Shown piece after piece: positions 23,621 through 31,347 of a stretch of DNA of 33,929 nucleotides (the first letter of the stretch is position 1; every line of letters begins with the position of its first letter). This stretch comes from CADEFF01 sp964569315 (GTDB lineage: Bacteria; Pseudomonadota; Alphaproteobacteria; Dongiales; Dongiaceae). The notes under the pieces were generated by a model. It worked only from the letters and a program-made list of their open reading frames with translations. It was not told the DNA's origin and did no database searches. Made by a program: the position numbers and the translations under genes. The stretch is from assembly GCA_964569315.1 (NCBI GenBank), contig CAZMUZ010000029.1, positions 1-33,929 on the forward strand, read 5' to 3'.

Positions 23621-24360
23621 CAGTCGGGATCGTCGCTGGCGAGGATGGCGCGGAGCTCGTCGAGCGCCGCCAGGCGCTCCATCCCCGGCGCGAGACGCGG
23701 GTCGTAGAGCAGCCGGACCAGGGCCTCGTCCTGCTCGGTCAGGAAATCGTCGGGGCTGTGATCGTTGAAGATCGAGGGGAAGACCTCGTCGGAATCGTTC
23801 GGCAGGCCCATCACCTGCGTGAGCTCCTCGACGATGCAGGCCGGCAGCTTTCCGAGCGAGGCGGCGGTATCGGACGGAATGCCGATGACCGCATTCACGA
23901 TCTCGGAATGCTGGTTGACCGCATAGACGCCGAAGCAGAGCGAGCCGTTCAAATCCTTCCAGCCGCGGATCGGCTGGGTCAGATACTCGTTCACCGAGGC
24001 GATCAGCGTGTCGTAACGATCGAACACGATGACGACGTTGGCCTTCGGGCCCGTGCTGCTGAAGCCGATCTCGAGGCCGGTCAGCGTCTCGAGCAGCGTC
24101 ATGTGAGTGGCGGTGAGCTTGGTCTGGATTGCGAGGTCGCCCGCGCGGCTGTCGACATAGATGCGCACCGGCGCGGTCCATTTGCGGACGCGCGGATCGG
24201 GCGAGGGGCCGAACTCGGTGCGGAACACGATCCGGTCGAAATTGGTGACCAGCTTGTCGGCGCTGACGCCGCCGAGCGCACCGCAGAGCAGTGCCGCTCC
24301 CGCGAGCGCGATGCCGGCGATGCCGCGCTTCAGGCGCAGCCCCGTTGCCGAGTTCTTCAT
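23620..24360 (-). CDS. Secreted DUF2927-domain protein
   Basis: A 246-residue protein with an N-terminal signal or anchor (about 11-34, GIAGIALAGAALLCGALGG). The DUF2927 domain spans about 60-210: APVRIYVD, then the zincin-like helix ACIVEELTQVMGLPND (174-189), followed by SIFND and EQDEALVRLLYDPRL. The helix resembles a metalloprotease HExxH helix with the first His replaced (Glu178-Glu179-Leu-Thr-Gln182), so metal binding and catalysis are doubtful. The Cys26 context does not fit a lipobox well. It is followed by the patatin gene with a one-base overlap. The function of this family is unknown. Confidence 0.78.
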   Translation of the reverse strand: MKNSATGLRLKRGIAGIALAGAALLCGALGGVSADKLVTNFDRIVFRTEFGPSPDPRVRKWTAPVRIYVDSRAGDLAIQTKLTATHMTLLETLTGLEIGFSSTGPKANVVIVFDRYDTLIASVNEYLTQPIRGWKDLNGSLCFGVYAVNQHSEIVNAVIGIPSDTAASLGKLPACIVEELTQVMGLPNDSDEVFPSIFNDHSPDDFLTEQDEALVRLLYDPRLAPGMERLAALDELRAILASDDPD

Positions 24361-24439
24361 CTCACTGTCCCGAGCCAGACTTGTTCCCCGCCACCCGATT
24401 TTGCGCCGGTCGGGCGGCGGGAAGCAAGCCGCAGGGCCG

Positions 24440-26041
24440 TTAACCGAGATAGGCCGAATTCTCGTGCACCTCGATCAGCGTCGGTCCGTCCGCCTTGAAT
24501 GCCGCGGCGATCGCGGCGCGCAGCGCGTCGAGGCTGTCCGGTTTCACGGCATGCGCGCCGAACGCGCGCGCGAGCGCCATGAAATCCGGATTGCGCGGCT
24601 TCACGCCGATTTCCGGGATACCGCGATTAACCATGTCGCCCGCGATCTGTCCGAGGGCATCGTTGTTCCAGAGCAGGATCGCGATCGGCAGCTTCTGCTC
24701 CACCGCCGTTGCGAGCTCCTGCACGGTGAAGAGGAATCCCGCATCGCCCGCCACCGCGACAACCGCGCTCTCGGGCCGGCCGAGCTTCGCGCCGATGGCG
24801 GCCGGCAGCGCATAGCCGAGCGTGCCGTAGCCGACGGGATGGAACCAGCAGCGCGGCTGGCTCGCCGGGAAATGGTAGTTCCCGGTATAGGCGATCTGCG
24901 TCATGTCGGTGACGACGATGCCGTCTTCGGGAAGCGCTGTGCGCAGCGTGTCCAGCACGCGCGCATGCTTCTCCTGTAGTGCCGGCCAGCCGGCGCGGTT
25001 CGCCTTGCGCGCCTTCTCGATTTCGGCCGCGGCGATATGGCCGGCGGCACTCTTGCCGGCAAGCGTCCTGGAGAGTCCGGCGAGGGCGGCGCCGGCGTCG
25101 GCGAGGATGCCGACTGCGGTCGCGTAGTCGCGCGACAGGGTGCGCTGGTCGAGATCGATGCGAATGAGCTTTCCCCGGATCGTCAGCCGGTCGATCCAGC
25201 TATCCGTCTCCGACAGTTCCGTGCCGACGGCGACGACGACATCGGCGCTCGCCAGCAGGTCCTGCGTCGCGCGCATGAGGAGCGTGGCGCCGAGGCAGAG
25301 CGGATGATCGTCCGGCAACACGCCCTTGCCGGCCGTGGTCAGCGCCACCGGCGCGCCGAGCGTTGCGGCGAGCTGGCGCAGCTCGCCGGCGCAATCCACG
25401 GTGCCGCCGCCGGCCACGATCATGGGGCGCTTTGCCTTGCCGAGCAGCCCGGCCGCTTCGGCGATCGCGCCGGCATCGGGAGTCGGGCGCACGGCGGCTG
25501 CACGGGACGCCGCGCCGGAAGCGGCGGGCGCCGCCATCACGTCGAGCGGGATCTCGATATGGACGGGGCGGGGGCGCTCGCTCGCGAAACGGTCGAAGGC
25601 GTCGGCCACGGCGCCGGCGAGCTCACCCGGGCTGCGCAGGCTGTGGGTCGCCGCGACGAGCGGCGCGATCGAGGCCTGCTGGTCGGTGATCTCATGGAGC
25701 CGGCCCCGGCCCTTGCCGAGATCGTCGGTCGCATTCACGCTCGACAGCACGAGCACCGGCACCGAGTCGGAAAAGGCCTGGCCGATCGGCGTGGCGGCGT
25801 TGGTGAGGCCGGGACCGGTGATGACGCAGCAGACGCCCGGTCGCCCGGAGGCGCGCGCATAGCCGTCGGCCATGAAGCCGGCGCCTTGCTCGTGCCGTAC
25901 GCCGATGTGGCGGATCTTGCTGCCGGCGAGGCCGCGATAGAGATCCAGCGTGTGGACGCCCGGAATGCCGAATACGGTATCCACGCCGTAATTCTCAAGA
26001 AGCGCGATCGCGGCTTGGCCGCAGGTCATGTTGGTCGCCAT
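24440..26041 (-). CDS. aruI: ThDP-dependent 2-oxoacid decarboxylase, AruI-like (5-guanidino-2-oxopentanoate decarboxylase)
   Basis: A 533-residue enzyme with the three-domain layout of acetolactate synthase-like ThDP enzymes. The N-terminal Pyr domain has VFGIPGVHTLDLYRGL and catalytic Glu51 in VRHEQGAGFMADGYAR. The central domain runs about 190-320. The ThDP-binding motif starts GDAGFLFTVQEL (432) and ends at Asn459-Asn460 in LWNND. The GVHTLDLYRGL start is what I recall for AruI, which decarboxylates 2-ketoarginine to 4-guanidinobutyraldehyde in the arginine transaminase pathway. No AruH aminotransferase or guanidinobutyrate gene is nearby, so other branched or guanidino 2-oxoacids remain possible. 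ATG 26041 is chosen by homology; GTGAGAG gives weak ribosome support. Confidence 0.82.
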   Translation of the reverse strand: MATNMTCGQAAIALLENYGVDTVFGIPGVHTLDLYRGLAGSKIRHIGVRHEQGAGFMADGYARASGRPGVCCVITGPGLTNAATPIGQAFSDSVPVLVLSSVNATDDLGKGRGRLHEITDQQASIAPLVAATHSLRSPGELAGAVADAFDRFASERPRPVHIEIPLDVMAAPAASGAASRAAAVRPTPDAGAIAEAAGLLGKAKRPMIVAGGGTVDCAGELRQLAATLGAPVALTTAGKGVLPDDHPLCLGATLLMRATQDLLASADVVVAVGTELSETDSWIDRLTIRGKLIRIDLDQRTLSRDYATAVGILADAGAALAGLSRTLAGKSAAGHIAAAEIEKARKANRAGWPALQEKHARVLDTLRTALPEDGIVVTDMTQIAYTGNYHFPASQPRCWFHPVGYGTLGYALPAAIGAKLGRPESAVVAVAGDAGFLFTVQELATAVEQKLPIAILLWNNDALGQIAGDMVNRGIPEIGVKPRNPDFMALARAFGAHAVKPDSLDALRAAIAAAFKADGPTLIEVHENSAYLG

Positions 26042-26163
26042 GAAGCTCTCACTGGTTGAAGCGGCGGGGATGCGCCGGGATCGTCGAGGGGAAACCGCGA
26101 TTGTGCCAGCGCCTGTCCCGCCGGTCAGGCCGGAACCTGCGTCGAGATCCATGCCTTATCCCG

Positions 26164-26192
26164 GTTATCCACCTAATTCACACCCCCTGCAA
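26164..26192 (-). promoter_or_regulatory. Candidate promoter for the AruI-like gene
   Basis: On the minus strand TTGCAG (complement of 26187-26192) and GATAAC (complement of 26164-26169) are spaced by 17 bases, about 120 bases before the start codon. The matches are 3/6 and 4/6. The patch is AT-richer than its surroundings. Confidence 0.3.
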
Positions 26193-26258
26193 GGCGAAGC
26201 CGGCTTCCGCCCTTTGGGCGACCTGCGCAGGATGACGCCCCGAATGGAAGGCTCCTCA

Positions 26259-26435
26259 ATGCCGATCGTCAGTCCGTATCTGCAGCGCCGCCTCCGTAAG
26301 TTGGAGGAGGTCCTTGTGGAGCGAGATGAAGACAGAGGAAGACGGAAATCGCCCCGCCCGGCCGGCGAGGGCGAGAGGATGAAAATCGCGCCCGTGCCCG
26401 ACAGGAGAACGCGCTCCGAGTCGGATCGCGGTTGA
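26259..26435 (+). CDS. Candidate small basic protein
   Basis: A 58-codon frame starting MPIVSPYLQRRLRKLEEVL with GGAAGG about seven bases before the ATG. The N-terminal ~25 residues look like a real amphipathic, charge-rich helix (LQRRLRKLEEVLVERDED). The remainder (RGRRKSPRPAGEGER) is low-complexity and rich in Arg. I do not recognise a family. The good ribosome site is the main support; in high-GC DNA such frames also arise by chance. Confidence 0.3.
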   Translation: MPIVSPYLQRRLRKLEEVLVERDEDRGRRKSPRPAGEGERMKIAPVPDRRTRSESDRG

Positions 26436-26610
26436 GGGATCCGTCGGTTTCCGTCCGCAATTCGAGGCTTCCCACACTCTTCGGCCTGTCGCCTGCCGCC
26501 CCCGGTCGGTCCCGATGCGCATCGCGAATCCGGCGCCGTTCGCGGTAGGGTGCGGCGTTCCGTCGCCTGCGAGCCGCAAGGCTCTCCGATGACGAACGAC
26601 CCGACGCCGA

Positions 26611-27507
26611 TTGCCTGAACGGATCCGGCCCTTGCTCTACACCCTCGTCGCCATCATCGCCCCTATCATGATCGTGTGCGGGATCGGCTACGCATGGGGA
26701 CGGACCGGCCGGCCGTTCGACTCCGCGCTGGTGACGGCGCTCGTCACCACCATCGGCACGCCCTGCCTGATCGCCTCGACCCTGACCAGGCTGCAGCCGG
26801 ATGCGGCGCAGCTCGGCAGCATGGTGCTGATCACGCTCGCCTGCTTCGTCGGGTTCGCGGCCGTCGGCATCGTCGCCCTGCGGATATTGAAGCTGCCCAT
26901 GCATTCCTATTTGCCGGCACTGATGTTTCCCAATACCGGCAATATGGGTCTGCCGCTTGCGCTCTTCGCCTTCGGCGAGAGTGGCCTCGCGCTCGCCATC
27001 ATCTTCTTCGTCGTGTCCGCGACGCTGCAATTCACGGTCGGTGTCGGTATCGCGTCCGGCAGCGCCGATCTTCGCCGTCTCCTGCGCATGCCGCTGCTTC
27101 ATGCGGTTGCGCTCTCGCTGGTATTTCTGGCGACCGGATGGCCGGTGCCGCTCTGGCTCGACAACACGCTGGAGCTGCTCGGCGGCCTCACCATTCCGCT
27201 CATGCTGGTCGCGCTCGGCGTGTCGCTCTCGCAGCTCAAGGTTCGCTCCCTCCACCTCGCCCTCGGCCTTTCGGTGCTGCGCGTGCTTTCCGGCTTCCTT
27301 ATCGGCTACGCGGCGTCCTGGGCTTTCGGGCTCGAGGGCGTGGCGCGCGGCGTCGTCATCCTGCAATCCTCGCTGCCGGTCGCGGTGTTCAACTATCTCT
27401 TCGCCAAGCTCTACAACCGCGCGCCGGAAGAGGTCGCGGGGCTGGTGGTCGTTTCGACGCTACTTTCCTTCGCGACATTGCCGCTGCTTTTGCTCCTGGT
27501 CCTCTAG
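26611..27507 (+). CDS. AEC-family transporter (auxin efflux carrier / malonate-malate type)
   Basis: A 298-residue membrane transporter with about ten hydrophobic segments spanning the whole length. Recognisable blocks are LYTLVAIIAPIMIVCGIGYAWG at the start, FPNTGNMGLPLALFAFGE in the middle (the conserved N-x-G-N-x-G-L-P region), GGLTIPLMLVALGVSLSQL and a final QSSLPVAVFNYLFAKLY. Bacterial members export or import small organic acids or amino acids, and the substrate is unknown. The start is uncertain. TTG 26611 gives the full protein; TTG 26632 is equally possible; ATG 26668 would cut into the first membrane segment. It is divergent from the AruI-like gene. Confidence 0.85.
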   Translation: MPERIRPLLYTLVAIIAPIMIVCGIGYAWGRTGRPFDSALVTALVTTIGTPCLIASTLTRLQPDAAQLGSMVLITLACFVGFAAVGIVALRILKLPMHSYLPALMFPNTGNMGLPLALFAFGESGLALAIIFFVVSATLQFTVGVGIASGSADLRRLLRMPLLHAVALSLVFLATGWPVPLWLDNTLELLGGLTIPLMLVALGVSLSQLKVRSLHLALGLSVLRVLSGFLIGYAASWAFGLEGVARGVVILQSSLPVAVFNYLFAKLYNRAPEEVAGLVVVSTLLSFATLPLLLLLVL

Positions 27508-27551
27508 AGTCCGATCGCCTCGAGCCGTGCCGCTCGAGGCGATCGGACTCT
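27506..27551. repeat. Perfect 20-base inverted repeat (extragenic palindrome)
   Basis: A 20-base arm (27506-27525, AGAGTCCGATCGCCTCGAGC) is exactly complementary to 27532-27551, with the loop CGTGCC. It begins at the stop codon of the transporter gene. There is no T-tract after it, so it is not a classical intrinsic terminator. Its size and position resemble the repetitive extragenic palindromes known in alphaproteobacteria. Confidence 0.85.
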
Positions 27552-27660
27552 CGCTATCGTTCGAAATGGAGCAAGATTAGGATTGGATCGAATTCGACCG
27601 GACCTCGCTCCTGGCTCTGCGTCGCCCTTCCGGCCTTCCCCCGCAATCAGGAAAACGAAA

Positions 27661-29682
27661 ATGCGGATCGTCACCGAGTTTCCGCGCCCGGTGCGCGAAA
27701 TCGAGAACATGTGGATCCCGATGACCGACGGCACGCGCCTTGCCGCGCGCGTCTGGTTGCCGAAGGACGCGGACCGGGAGCCGGTGCCGGCGATCGTGGA
27801 ATGCATTCCCTACCGCAAGCGCGACGGCACGGTCTGGCGCGACGAGCAGATGCATCCCTATATGGCGGGGCAGGGCTATGCCGTGCTGCGCATCGATCTG
27901 CGCGGCAGCGGCGATGCCGACGGCTTCATCGACGATGAATACACACCGGAGGAGCAGCGCGATTGCGTCGAGGCGATCGCCTGGGTATCGCGTCAGCCCT
28001 GGTGCGTCGGTACCGTCGGCATGATGGGAATATCCTGGGGTGGATTCAATTCGCTCCAGGTCGCGGCGCATCGGCCGCCCGCCCTCAAGGCCATCGTCAC
28101 GATGGATTCGACCGACGACCGCTATGCCGACGATGTGCATTACATGGGCGGCGCGATGCTGCACGACAATTTCGCCTGGCCGTCGGCGATGTACGGCTAT
28201 CTCTCCCTGCCGCCGGATCCCGCGATCGTGGGCGAGGGATGGCGTTCGGCCTGGCTCGCCCGGCTGGAGCGTGCCGGCTTCTGGCAGCGCCAATGGCTCG
28301 AGCATCAGCGTCGCGACGCCTACTGGAAGCAGGGCTCGGTCTGCGAGGATTACGACCGTATCCGATGCGCCGTCTATGCCGTGGGCGGCTGGGAAGACGG
28401 TTATTCCAATGCGGTGCCGCGGCTTCTCGCGGGATTGAAGGCGCCGGTCAAGGGCATCGTCGGGCCCTGGGGACATGCCTTCCCGCATGCCGCCCATCCG
28501 GGTCCCTCCATCGGGTTCCTGCAGGAGCTGCGCCGCTGGTGGGATCAGTGGCTGAAGGGTGTCGACACCGGGATCATGGACGAGCCGGCCTATCGCGCCT
28601 GGATCAACGAGAGCTTTCGGCCGGTGCATTTCGCCGAGGAGCGGGCGGGCCGCTGGGTCGCCGAAGCCGCCTGGCCGAGCGCGCGCATTCGCCCCCGCAT
28701 CCTCCATCTCGACGGATCGCGACGCCTGACCGACGAGGCGGGTGCGCCCGCGACGCTGGAAATCTGCTCGCCCCTCGATACCGGACTGGGGTCGCTCGAA
28801 TGGTGCTCCTACGGGGACAGCCATGGCGATCTGCCGACCGATCAGCGCGCCGACGACGGCCGCTCGCTCTGCTTCGACAGCGAGCCGCTCGCGGAGCGGC
28901 TGGAGATCCTCGGCGCGCCGGTCGTCACGCTTGCCTTCAGCGTCGACAGGCCGGTGGCGGGGATCTGCATCCGGCTTTGCGACGTCTGGCCGGACGGCGC
29001 CTCGAGCCGCGTCACCTATACGCTCTTCAATCTCAATCACTACAAGAGCCACGAATTTCCCGAACGGCTGGAGCCGGGCCGGCGCTATGTCGCGACGATC
29101 AGGCTCAACGATGCTGGCCACGCCTTCCTGCCGGGACAGCGCCTCCGTCTCGCCATATCGACCTGTTACTGGCCGATGATGTGGCCGTCGCCGGAAACGG
29201 TGACGCTGACCGTTCATGCCGGGGAGAGCCGGCTCGAGCTGCCCGTCCGTCCGGCGAGCGCGGAGGATGCGAAGCTCCCGGCCTTCGACGAGCCCGAATA
29301 TGCCGACGGTCCGCGCGAGCATTGGAGCCGTCAGCCGATCCATCGCCGCACGATCGGCCATGTGCCGAGCACGGGCGAGACGACCGTCACCATGGAGAAG
29401 GATGGCGGCGCCACACATCTCTTCGCGATCGATCTCGAGATGGATTTCCGCACGGTCGAGACCTACCGCATGACGCTCGGCGATCCGCTCTCGGCGACCG
29501 GCGAAACCACCACGCGGAACTGGCTGAGGCGGGGCGACTGGAACGTGACCACCCTGACCCGGACGACGCTTCGCCTCGACGCGACGCATTTCCACGCGAC
29601 GGCCGAGCTCGAGGCCTATGCCGGGGCGGAGCGCGTGTTCCGCAAGACCGAGGAATTTTCGGTGCCGCGGGACTGCCTCTGA
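27661..29682 (+). CDS. CocE/NonD-family hydrolase (X-Pro dipeptidyl-peptidase S15-like)
   Basis: A 673-residue alpha/beta hydrolase. The N-terminal catalytic domain starts IENMWIPMTDGTRLAARVWLP, contains VLRIDLRGSGDADG, and has the nucleophile elbow GISWGG with Ser125. YAVGGWEDGYSNA and GPWGHAFPHAAHPGP carry the probable Asp and His of the triad. A C-terminal jelly-roll domain (from about 440: VVTLAFSVDRPVAGICIRLCDVWPDG) is typical of CocE and S15 enzymes. Relatives hydrolyse esters such as cocaine, beta-lactam side chains or proline-containing peptides, and the substrate here is unknown. AGGAAAA precedes the ATG at 27661. It is followed on the same strand by a racemase-like gene. Confidence 0.9.
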   Translation: MRIVTEFPRPVREIENMWIPMTDGTRLAARVWLPKDADREPVPAIVECIPYRKRDGTVWRDEQMHPYMAGQGYAVLRIDLRGSGDADGFIDDEYTPEEQRDCVEAIAWVSRQPWCVGTVGMMGISWGGFNSLQVAAHRPPALKAIVTMDSTDDRYADDVHYMGGAMLHDNFAWPSAMYGYLSLPPDPAIVGEGWRSAWLARLERAGFWQRQWLEHQRRDAYWKQGSVCEDYDRIRCAVYAVGGWEDGYSNAVPRLLAGLKAPVKGIVGPWGHAFPHAAHPGPSIGFLQELRRWWDQWLKGVDTGIMDEPAYRAWINESFRPVHFAEERAGRWVAEAAWPSARIRPRILHLDGSRRLTDEAGAPATLEICSPLDTGLGSLEWCSYGDSHGDLPTDQRADDGRSLCFDSEPLAERLEILGAPVVTLAFSVDRPVAGICIRLCDVWPDGASSRVTYTLFNLNHYKSHEFPERLEPGRRYVATIRLNDAGHAFLPGQRLRLAISTCYWPMMWPSPETVTLTVHAGESRLELPVRPASAEDAKLPAFDEPEYADGPREHWSRQPIHRRTIGHVPSTGETTVTMEKDGGATHLFAIDLEMDFRTVETYRMTLGDPLSATGETTTRNWLRRGDWNVTTLTRTTLRLDATHFHATAELEAYAGAERVFRKTEEFSVPRDCL

Positions 29683-29785
29683 GGCGAGGCATCGGGGCCG
29701 AGGGCGTGGCGGGAAGCCGCCATCTGGGGTATATTCCTTTCCGATGGCCGTCCCGGGCGGCCTCCGCGAGCAGGAGAGTTGAGCC

Positions 29786-30583
29786 ATGAACGAGAGCGCG
29801 CTTCGCAGGCCGACCGAGAGCGGCATCGTCAGCAAGACTCACATGCCTTTCGAGCTCGATGGCGGCGTCGCCGCTCGCGCCCGCATCGGCATGATGGTGC
29901 TCTCCTCCGACCATACGCTCGAATATGAGTGGCGGCGGATCTTCGCCGGGCTCGACGGCGTCGCGCTCTACGCGAACCGGATCTACAACTCGACCATGGT
30001 CAATCCGACCACGCTCGCCGAGATGGAAGCGCGGATGACCGAGGTGGCGCGACTGATCCTGCCGGGCACGCCGCTCGACGTGGTGGCCTATGGCTGCACC
30101 TCGGGCACGGTGGTGATCGGCGAGGACAAGGTCTTCGCCCGTATCCGCGCGGCGCGGCCGAAGGTCGCCTGCACGACGCCGATCACCGGCGCCGTCGCCG
30201 GCCTCACGGCGCTCGGCTGCAAGCGGATCGCGTTGCTGACGCCCTATGTCGAGGAAGTGAACCAGGTGTTGCGTCGCCATGTCGAATCGCGCGGCATCGG
30301 CGTGCCGGTAATGGGCTCCTTCAATCACGAGAACGACGACGAGGTCGCACGCATCTCGATGAAGTCGCTGCAGGACGCCATGCTCGATCTGGGCTCGAGC
30401 CCCGATGTGGACGGCGTGTTCGTTTCCTGCACTTCGCTTCGCGTGGTGGAGATCGCCGAGGAGACCGAGCGCCGCCTCGGGAAGCCGGTGACCTCGAGCA
30501 ACCACGCCATGGCGTGGCATGCGCTGCGTCTGGCCGAGATCAGGGACCCGCTGCCCGGCCTCGGCCGTCTCTTCCGAATCTAG
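29786..30583 (+). CDS. Asp/Glu racemase superfamily protein, maleate isomerase / EutA-like
   Basis: A 265-residue protein of the Asp/Glu/hydantoin racemase fold. The two active-site cysteines expected of maleate cis-trans isomerases, arylmalonate decarboxylases and EutA are visible: Cys104 in VVAYGCTSGTVV and Cys215 in VFVSCTSLRVV. Other family blocks are TPITGAVAGLTALGCKRIALLTPY and SSNHAMAWHALRLA near the C-terminus. Maleate isomerisation, or a role in ectoine breakdown as proposed for EutA, are both possible; no other ectoine genes are present. A CAGGAGAG ribosome site lies before the ATG. It is 103 bases after the CocE-type gene and 98 bases before a GNAT gene. Confidence 0.83.
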   Translation: MNESALRRPTESGIVSKTHMPFELDGGVAARARIGMMVLSSDHTLEYEWRRIFAGLDGVALYANRIYNSTMVNPTTLAEMEARMTEVARLILPGTPLDVVAYGCTSGTVVIGEDKVFARIRAARPKVACTTPITGAVAGLTALGCKRIALLTPYVEEVNQVLRRHVESRGIGVPVMGSFNHENDDEVARISMKSLQDAMLDLGSSPDVDGVFVSCTSLRVVEIAEETERRLGKPVTSSNHAMAWHALRLAEIRDPLPGLGRLFRI

Positions 30584-30681
30584 CCCGTTCCTTCGGGACG
30601 CCCCGACCGCCAACCGCCGGCGCGGCCGGCGGCGAAGAGTTGCGCCGGCGACCCTTTTCCCCACGAAAGGTTTGGCCCCCC

Positions 30682-31134
30682 GTGTCGTCTTCCGCTCTCG
30701 TGATCCGCCCGCTCGAACAGAAAGACCGGCCGCTCTGGGAACCGCATTGGGCCGGCTACCAGGCCTTCTACAAAGTATCGATCGCGCCGGCCGTGACGGA
30801 CGAAACCTGGCGCCGGTTGCTGGATCCGAAGGAACCGATGCATGTGCTGGGTGCCTTCGACGGCCCGACGCTGCTCGGCATCGTCCACTACATCTTCCAC
30901 CGCTCGACCTGGACGACGGGCGACTATTGCTACCTGCAGGATCTCTTCGTCGATCCGACGCGGCGCGGCGGCGGCACCGGCCGGAAGCTGATCGAGGCGG
31001 TCTATGACGCGTCGAAAGCCAAGGGCGCGAGCCGGGTCTATTGGCTCACGGCCGAGGACAACGCGCCGGCGCGGCTGCTCTACGACAAGGTCGCGAGCTA
31101 TGTCGGCTTCATCCAGTACCGGAAGCAGATGTAG
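30682..31134 (+). CDS. GNAT-family N-acetyltransferase
   Basis: A 150-residue acetyltransferase. The fold pattern is LVIRPLEQKDRPLWEPHW at the N-terminus, LLGIVHYIFHRSTWTTGDYCYLQDLFVDP in the central sheet and the acetyl-CoA loop RRGGGTGRKLIEAVY (about 93-107), then YWLTAEDNAPARLLYDKVA. Substrate unknown; the sequence resembles small-molecule or amino-acid N-acetyltransferases. GTG 30682 is chosen because GAAAGG lies about 11 bases upstream and the family fold starts just after it. It is the last normal-GC gene before the lower-GC stretch to its right. Confidence 0.87.
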   Translation: MSSSALVIRPLEQKDRPLWEPHWAGYQAFYKVSIAPAVTDETWRRLLDPKEPMHVLGAFDGPTLLGIVHYIFHRSTWTTGDYCYLQDLFVDPTRRGGGTGRKLIEAVYDASKAKGASRVYWLTAEDNAPARLLYDKVASYVGFIQYRKQM

Positions 31135-31347
31135 CGGAGATCGCGCGCCTCATCCCGAGCCTGTCAGGGCGCTGCATCCAGTCGAGGCGATCTAGAGGCT
31201 AGGGAAACGCCACCAGCATTGCTCTCTCTGGTGCCCAAAGGAACCGGTGTGGTGAGATTTGGCACTCACACAGCCAATTCCGATACGTCCATTTCTGGCT
31301 ACATCGCGATCAGGAATGCCGGGGCACTCTGAGAAAGCTCGCTGTTA

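Larger units (their letters stand above)
26042..26610. other. Intergenic region between divergent genes
   Basis: A 569-base stretch between the leftward AruI-like gene and the rightward AEC transporter. It holds a candidate promoter for the former (26164-26192) and one candidate small reading frame (26259-26435). A short CCTCC/GGAGG hairpin is possible near 26290-26308. Nothing further is recognised; the long minus-strand open frame covering the right part is a shadow. Confidence 0.4.

Noticed and set aside
27577..29835. 752-codon open frame on the minus strand opposite the CocE-type gene
   Set aside because: Its translation is Arg/Gly/Ala-rich without any motif, whereas the plus strand encodes a clear hydrolase. 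Long antisense frames are expected in very GC-rich genes.
31141..31200. Copy of a common intergenic repeat (CTCATCCCGAGCCTGTC)
   Set aside because: It resembles a frequent alphaproteobacterial intergenic motif only over about 17 bases and has no visible partner arm, so it cannot be supported as a repeat element.
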